The notes beneath the pieces were generated by a model. The model ran no database searches, was not told the origin of the DNA, and worked only from the letters and a program-made list of their open reading frames with translations. DNA of 64,000 nt from Pokkaliibacter sp046614695 (GTDB lineage: Bacteria > Pseudomonadota > Gammaproteobacteria > Pseudomonadales > Balneatricaceae), in assembly GCF_046614695.1 (NCBI RefSeq), contig NZ_JBKKHQ010000017.1, positions 164,059-228,058 of the forward strand. The letters are read 5' to 3'. Shown one piece after another: positions 61,688-64,000 of this stretch (position 1 is its first letter; each line of letters begins with the position of its first letter). The translations under genes and the position numbers were made by a program.

Positions 61688-63157
61688 ATGAAATACAAGG
61701 ATTTACGTGACTTTATCCAGATGCTGGAAAAGCGCGGTCAGCTTAAGCGTATTAAAGCGGAAGTTGACCCTTACCTGGAAATGACGGAAATCTGTGATCG
61801 AACCCTGCGGGCGGGCGGGCCTGCTTTGCTGTTTGAGAACCCCAAAGGACATTCCGTACCGGTGCTGGCAAACCTGTTTGGTACGCCTGAGCGGGTGGCG
61901 CTGGGCATGGGTGAGGAAAGCGTTGAGGCTCTTCGCGAAGTAGGCAAGCTGCTGGCTTTCCTGAAAGAACCTGAGCCGCCTCGCGGCTTTCGCGATGCCT
62001 GGGAAAAATTGCCGATTTTCCGTCAGGTCATGCACATGGGTCCCAAGGTGGTGAAGTCTGCCCCGTGTCAGGACGTGGTGCTGGAAGGCGAGGCTGTCGA
62101 CCTGTACAAACTCCCCATCCAGACCTGCTGGCCCGGAGATGCAGCTCCTTTGGTGACCTGGCCGCTGGTGATTACTCGCGGACCGGGAAAAGAGCGACAG
62201 AACCTTGGTATTTATCGTCAACAGCTGATTGGTAAAAACAAACTGATCATGCGCTGGCTCGCACACCGTGGCGGCGCACTGGATTTCCGTGAGTGGTGTC
62301 AGGCCAACCCAGGCAAGCCTTTCCCGGTCTCCGTTGCACTGGGGGCTGATCCGGCGACGATTCTTGGTGCCGTGACACCGGTGCCGGATACTCTCTCAGA
62401 GTATGCCTTCGCCGGGCTTCTGCGTGGCAGCAAGACGGAGGTTACGCCCTGTATTGGCAATGATCTGCAAGTACCTGCCAGTGCAGAGTTTGTGCTGGAA
62501 GGTCATATTTATCCGGATGAGCTGGCGGATGAAGGTCCTTTTGGTGATCACACCGGCTATTACAACGAGGTCGATCGCTTCCCGGTATTCACGGTTGAGC
62601 GCATTACGCATCGTAAGAATCCGATTTACCACAGCACCTACACCGGGCGCCCACCGGATGAGCCGGCTGTGTTGGGTGTCGCCTTGAACGAGGTCTTTGT
62701 CCCGATTCTGCAGCGTCAGTTTCCAGAGATTGTGGATTTCTATCTGCCGCCGGAAGGATGTTCCTATCGACTTGCCGTGGTCAGTATGAAGAAGCAGTAC
62801 GCAGGCCATGCCAAGCGCGTGATGATGGGCGTCTGGTCGTTCCTTCGACAGTTTATGTACACCAAGTTTGTCATTGTGGTGGATGAGGATGTGAATACCC
62901 GTGACTGGAAAGATGTCATCTGGGCGATCACCACGCGCATGGATCCCGCACGCGATACTGTTCTGGTGGAAAATACGCCTATCGATTATCTGGATTTTGC
63001 ATCTCCGGTATCAGGGCTTGGCTCGAAAATGGGGATGGATGCCACCAATAAATGGCCTGGAGAGACGCAGCGAGAATGGGGAGAGCCCATCGTAATGGAC
63101 CCAGAGGTTAAATCACGGGTTGATTCGCTGTGGGATGAACTCAATATTCTGGAATAA
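61688..63157 (+). CDS. ubiD: UbiD 4-hydroxy-3-polyprenylbenzoate decarboxylase
   Basis: The protein has 489 aa from the ATG at 61688, which has GAGGGG six bases upstream; a GTG at 61682 abuts it. It decarboxylates the ubiquinone precursor using prenylated FMN. The typical MKYKDLRDFIQMLEKRGQLKRI, the NLGIYRQQLIGKNKLIMRWLAHRGGA metal/cofactor region and the catalytic EGPFGDHTGYY (here DEGPFGDHTGYYN) are intact. The flavin prenyltransferase UbiX is not in the window. The neighbour downstream is a flavin reductase, as in E. coli ubiD-fre. Confidence 0.97.
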   Translation: MKYKDLRDFIQMLEKRGQLKRIKAEVDPYLEMTEICDRTLRAGGPALLFENPKGHSVPVLANLFGTPERVALGMGEESVEALREVGKLLAFLKEPEPPRGFRDAWEKLPIFRQVMHMGPKVVKSAPCQDVVLEGEAVDLYKLPIQTCWPGDAAPLVTWPLVITRGPGKERQNLGIYRQQLIGKNKLIMRWLAHRGGALDFREWCQANPGKPFPVSVALGADPATILGAVTPVPDTLSEYAFAGLLRGSKTEVTPCIGNDLQVPASAEFVLEGHIYPDELADEGPFGDHTGYYNEVDRFPVFTVERITHRKNPIYHSTYTGRPPDEPAVLGVALNEVFVPILQRQFPEIVDFYLPPEGCSYRLAVVSMKKQYAGHAKRVMMGVWSFLRQFMYTKFVIVVDEDVNTRDWKDVIWAITTRMDPARDTVLVENTPIDYLDFASPVSGLGSKMGMDATNKWPGETQREWGEPIVMDPEVKSRVDSLWDELNILE

Positions 63158-63217
63158 TCTGCCAAAGCAGAACCAGACCATAACTTCGCTTGAGCGAAGA
63201 GAGACAGAGGTGAGTGT

Positions 63218-63940
63218 GTGAAAGAGCTGGAGTGCCAGATCCTCAGCGTGCAGGCGATGAACCATGATGTGTATCGCATTCTGCTCCAGGCGCCGGAAAC
63301 CGCCTGCTGCTATCAGGCAGGTCAATATATTCTGCTGATGCTGGAAGGTGGAGAGTCACCGGCCTTTTCGCTGGCCAGTAGTCCGGTGAACTGGCCCCAG
63401 CTTGAGCTGCATGTGCGGGTCACGCCGGGGGCGGGTCTCTCTTCAGTGGTACTGGAGCAGCTGCAGCGTGGCGGCAGTATCTCTTTGAAAGTTGCTGCTG
63501 GAGATGCGATCTGGGAAGCGCCGGTGGATGGTGAAACCCCCATCATTTTTCTGGCAGCATCCACTGGCTTCTCGCAGGCGAAGAGCCTGATCGAAACCGC
63601 GCTGGAAGAAGGCTGTCAGAACCCCTTTTATCTCTACTGGGGTGTACGGGAAGCCAAGGACCTGTATTGGCTGGCATTAGCTGAACTCTGGGCTGAACAG
63701 CATGAGCATGTGCACTTCATCCCGGTCATCAGTGACGGTCTGGAAAGCGATGCCTGGACAGGACGAACCGGGTTGGTTCATGAGGCCGTGGTGGCGGATG
63801 CTCATGACCTGTCTGCGGCTCAGGTATGGGCCTGTGGCTCTCCTGGCATGGTCTACGCTGCACTGGATGCCTTTGTGCTGGAGGGTTTACATAAGGATCA
63901 GATGCGCTCGGATGTATTTGCTTACGCTCCTCGTGATTAA
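63218..63940 (+). CDS. fre: NAD(P)H-flavin reductase
   Basis: This 240-aa protein has the ferredoxin-reductase fold: an FAD/flavin-binding segment (SPAFSLASSP, an RxYS-like motif with Phe-Ser) and an NAD(P) segment (IIFLAASTGFSQAKSLIE), then CGSPGMVYAALDAF near the C-terminus. It makes free reduced flavin, which can serve the UbiX/UbiD pathway and iron reduction. GTG start with AGAGGTGA upstream. It lies 60 bases after ubiD and is likely cotranscribed. Confidence 0.92.
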   Translation: MKELECQILSVQAMNHDVYRILLQAPETACCYQAGQYILLMLEGGESPAFSLASSPVNWPQLELHVRVTPGAGLSSVVLEQLQRGGSISLKVAAGDAIWEAPVDGETPIIFLAASTGFSQAKSLIETALEEGCQNPFYLYWGVREAKDLYWLALAELWAEQHEHVHFIPVISDGLESDAWTGRTGLVHEAVVADAHDLSAAQVWACGSPGMVYAALDAFVLEGLHKDQMRSDVFAYAPRD

Positions 63941-64000
63941 GCTAACCCTGAGCCGGCCCTGATTTCTTATGGATTCAGGGCAATAAAAAAGGTGCCTCAA

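Noticed and set aside
63956..63981. Hairpin GCCCTGA/TCAGGGC after fre
   Set aside because: There is no T-run after it; the A-run and AGGTGCC at the window edge look like the first half of another terminator that is cut off, so neither can be called.

Overview
The window looks like a chromosomal segment of a marine-type gammaproteobacterium, probably of the Oceanospirillales or a near relative. The reasons are the gene content (Rsd/AlgQ, Hsp15-Hsp33, Tex, EnvZ/OmpR, TRAP transporter, TgpA) and the block hemB-ppk-ppx-trxA-rho-ubiD, which is the order known from Pseudomonas. This placement is inferred from gene order and family resemblance only. No rRNA or tRNA gene was recognised.

Layout. 1-16.6 kb is housekeeping: a partial YrfG-like nucleotidase, hslR-hslO (heat and redox chaperones), pckA and a short malic enzyme (the PEP/malate/oxaloacetate node), ompR-envZ, a GGDEF/EAL protein whose two catalytic domains both look degenerate, dgkA, tex, gshA, an exported FliL-like protein, dsbB and rsd. 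16.8-29.5 kb is a complete type I-F CRISPR-Cas locus on the minus strand: cas1, a cas2-cas3 fusion, csy1, csy2, csy3 and cas6f. An array of 13 repeats lies downstream of cas6f and one of 37 repeats lies upstream of cas1. Both arrays are oriented with their leader at the high-coordinate end. Between cas1 and the larger array lie a 34-bp perfect palindrome, a degenerate mini-CRISPR-like unit, two unrecognised small genes (one encoding a four-helix membrane protein), and an IS5-family transposase remnant that runs into the last repeat of the array.

29.6-31.3 kb holds two accessory genes, one exported and one a membrane protein with a NERD domain. 31.5-34.9 kb is an ABC importer of the NitT/TauT type followed by a DsrE-like gene and a small membrane-anchored protein. 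35-41.2 kb is iron uptake: an FhuF-like reductase and an MFS transporter on the minus strand, divergent from fhuC-fhuB-fhuD, with a Fur-box-like site between them. 41.2-46.1 kb is a gluconate-type module: a LacI/GntR repressor divergent from gluconokinase, with two operator palindromes, then a TRAP transporter (Q-M-P).

46.3-53.5 kb contains a Na/phosphate cotransporter, an exported protein, rlmJ, and the MoxR/DUF58/transglutaminase operon. 53.8-64 kb is hemB-ppk (preceded by a PhoB-box-like array of direct repeats), a CreA-family lipoprotein, ppx, trxA, rho with a long leader, ubiD and a flavin reductase.

The most notable non-standard structure is the mini-CRISPR-like unit plus perfect palindrome directly upstream of cas1. 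It is a candidate for RNA- or operator-based control of the cas operon. A PhoB box in front of hemB-ppk and the doubly degenerate GGDEF/EAL protein are the next best leads.
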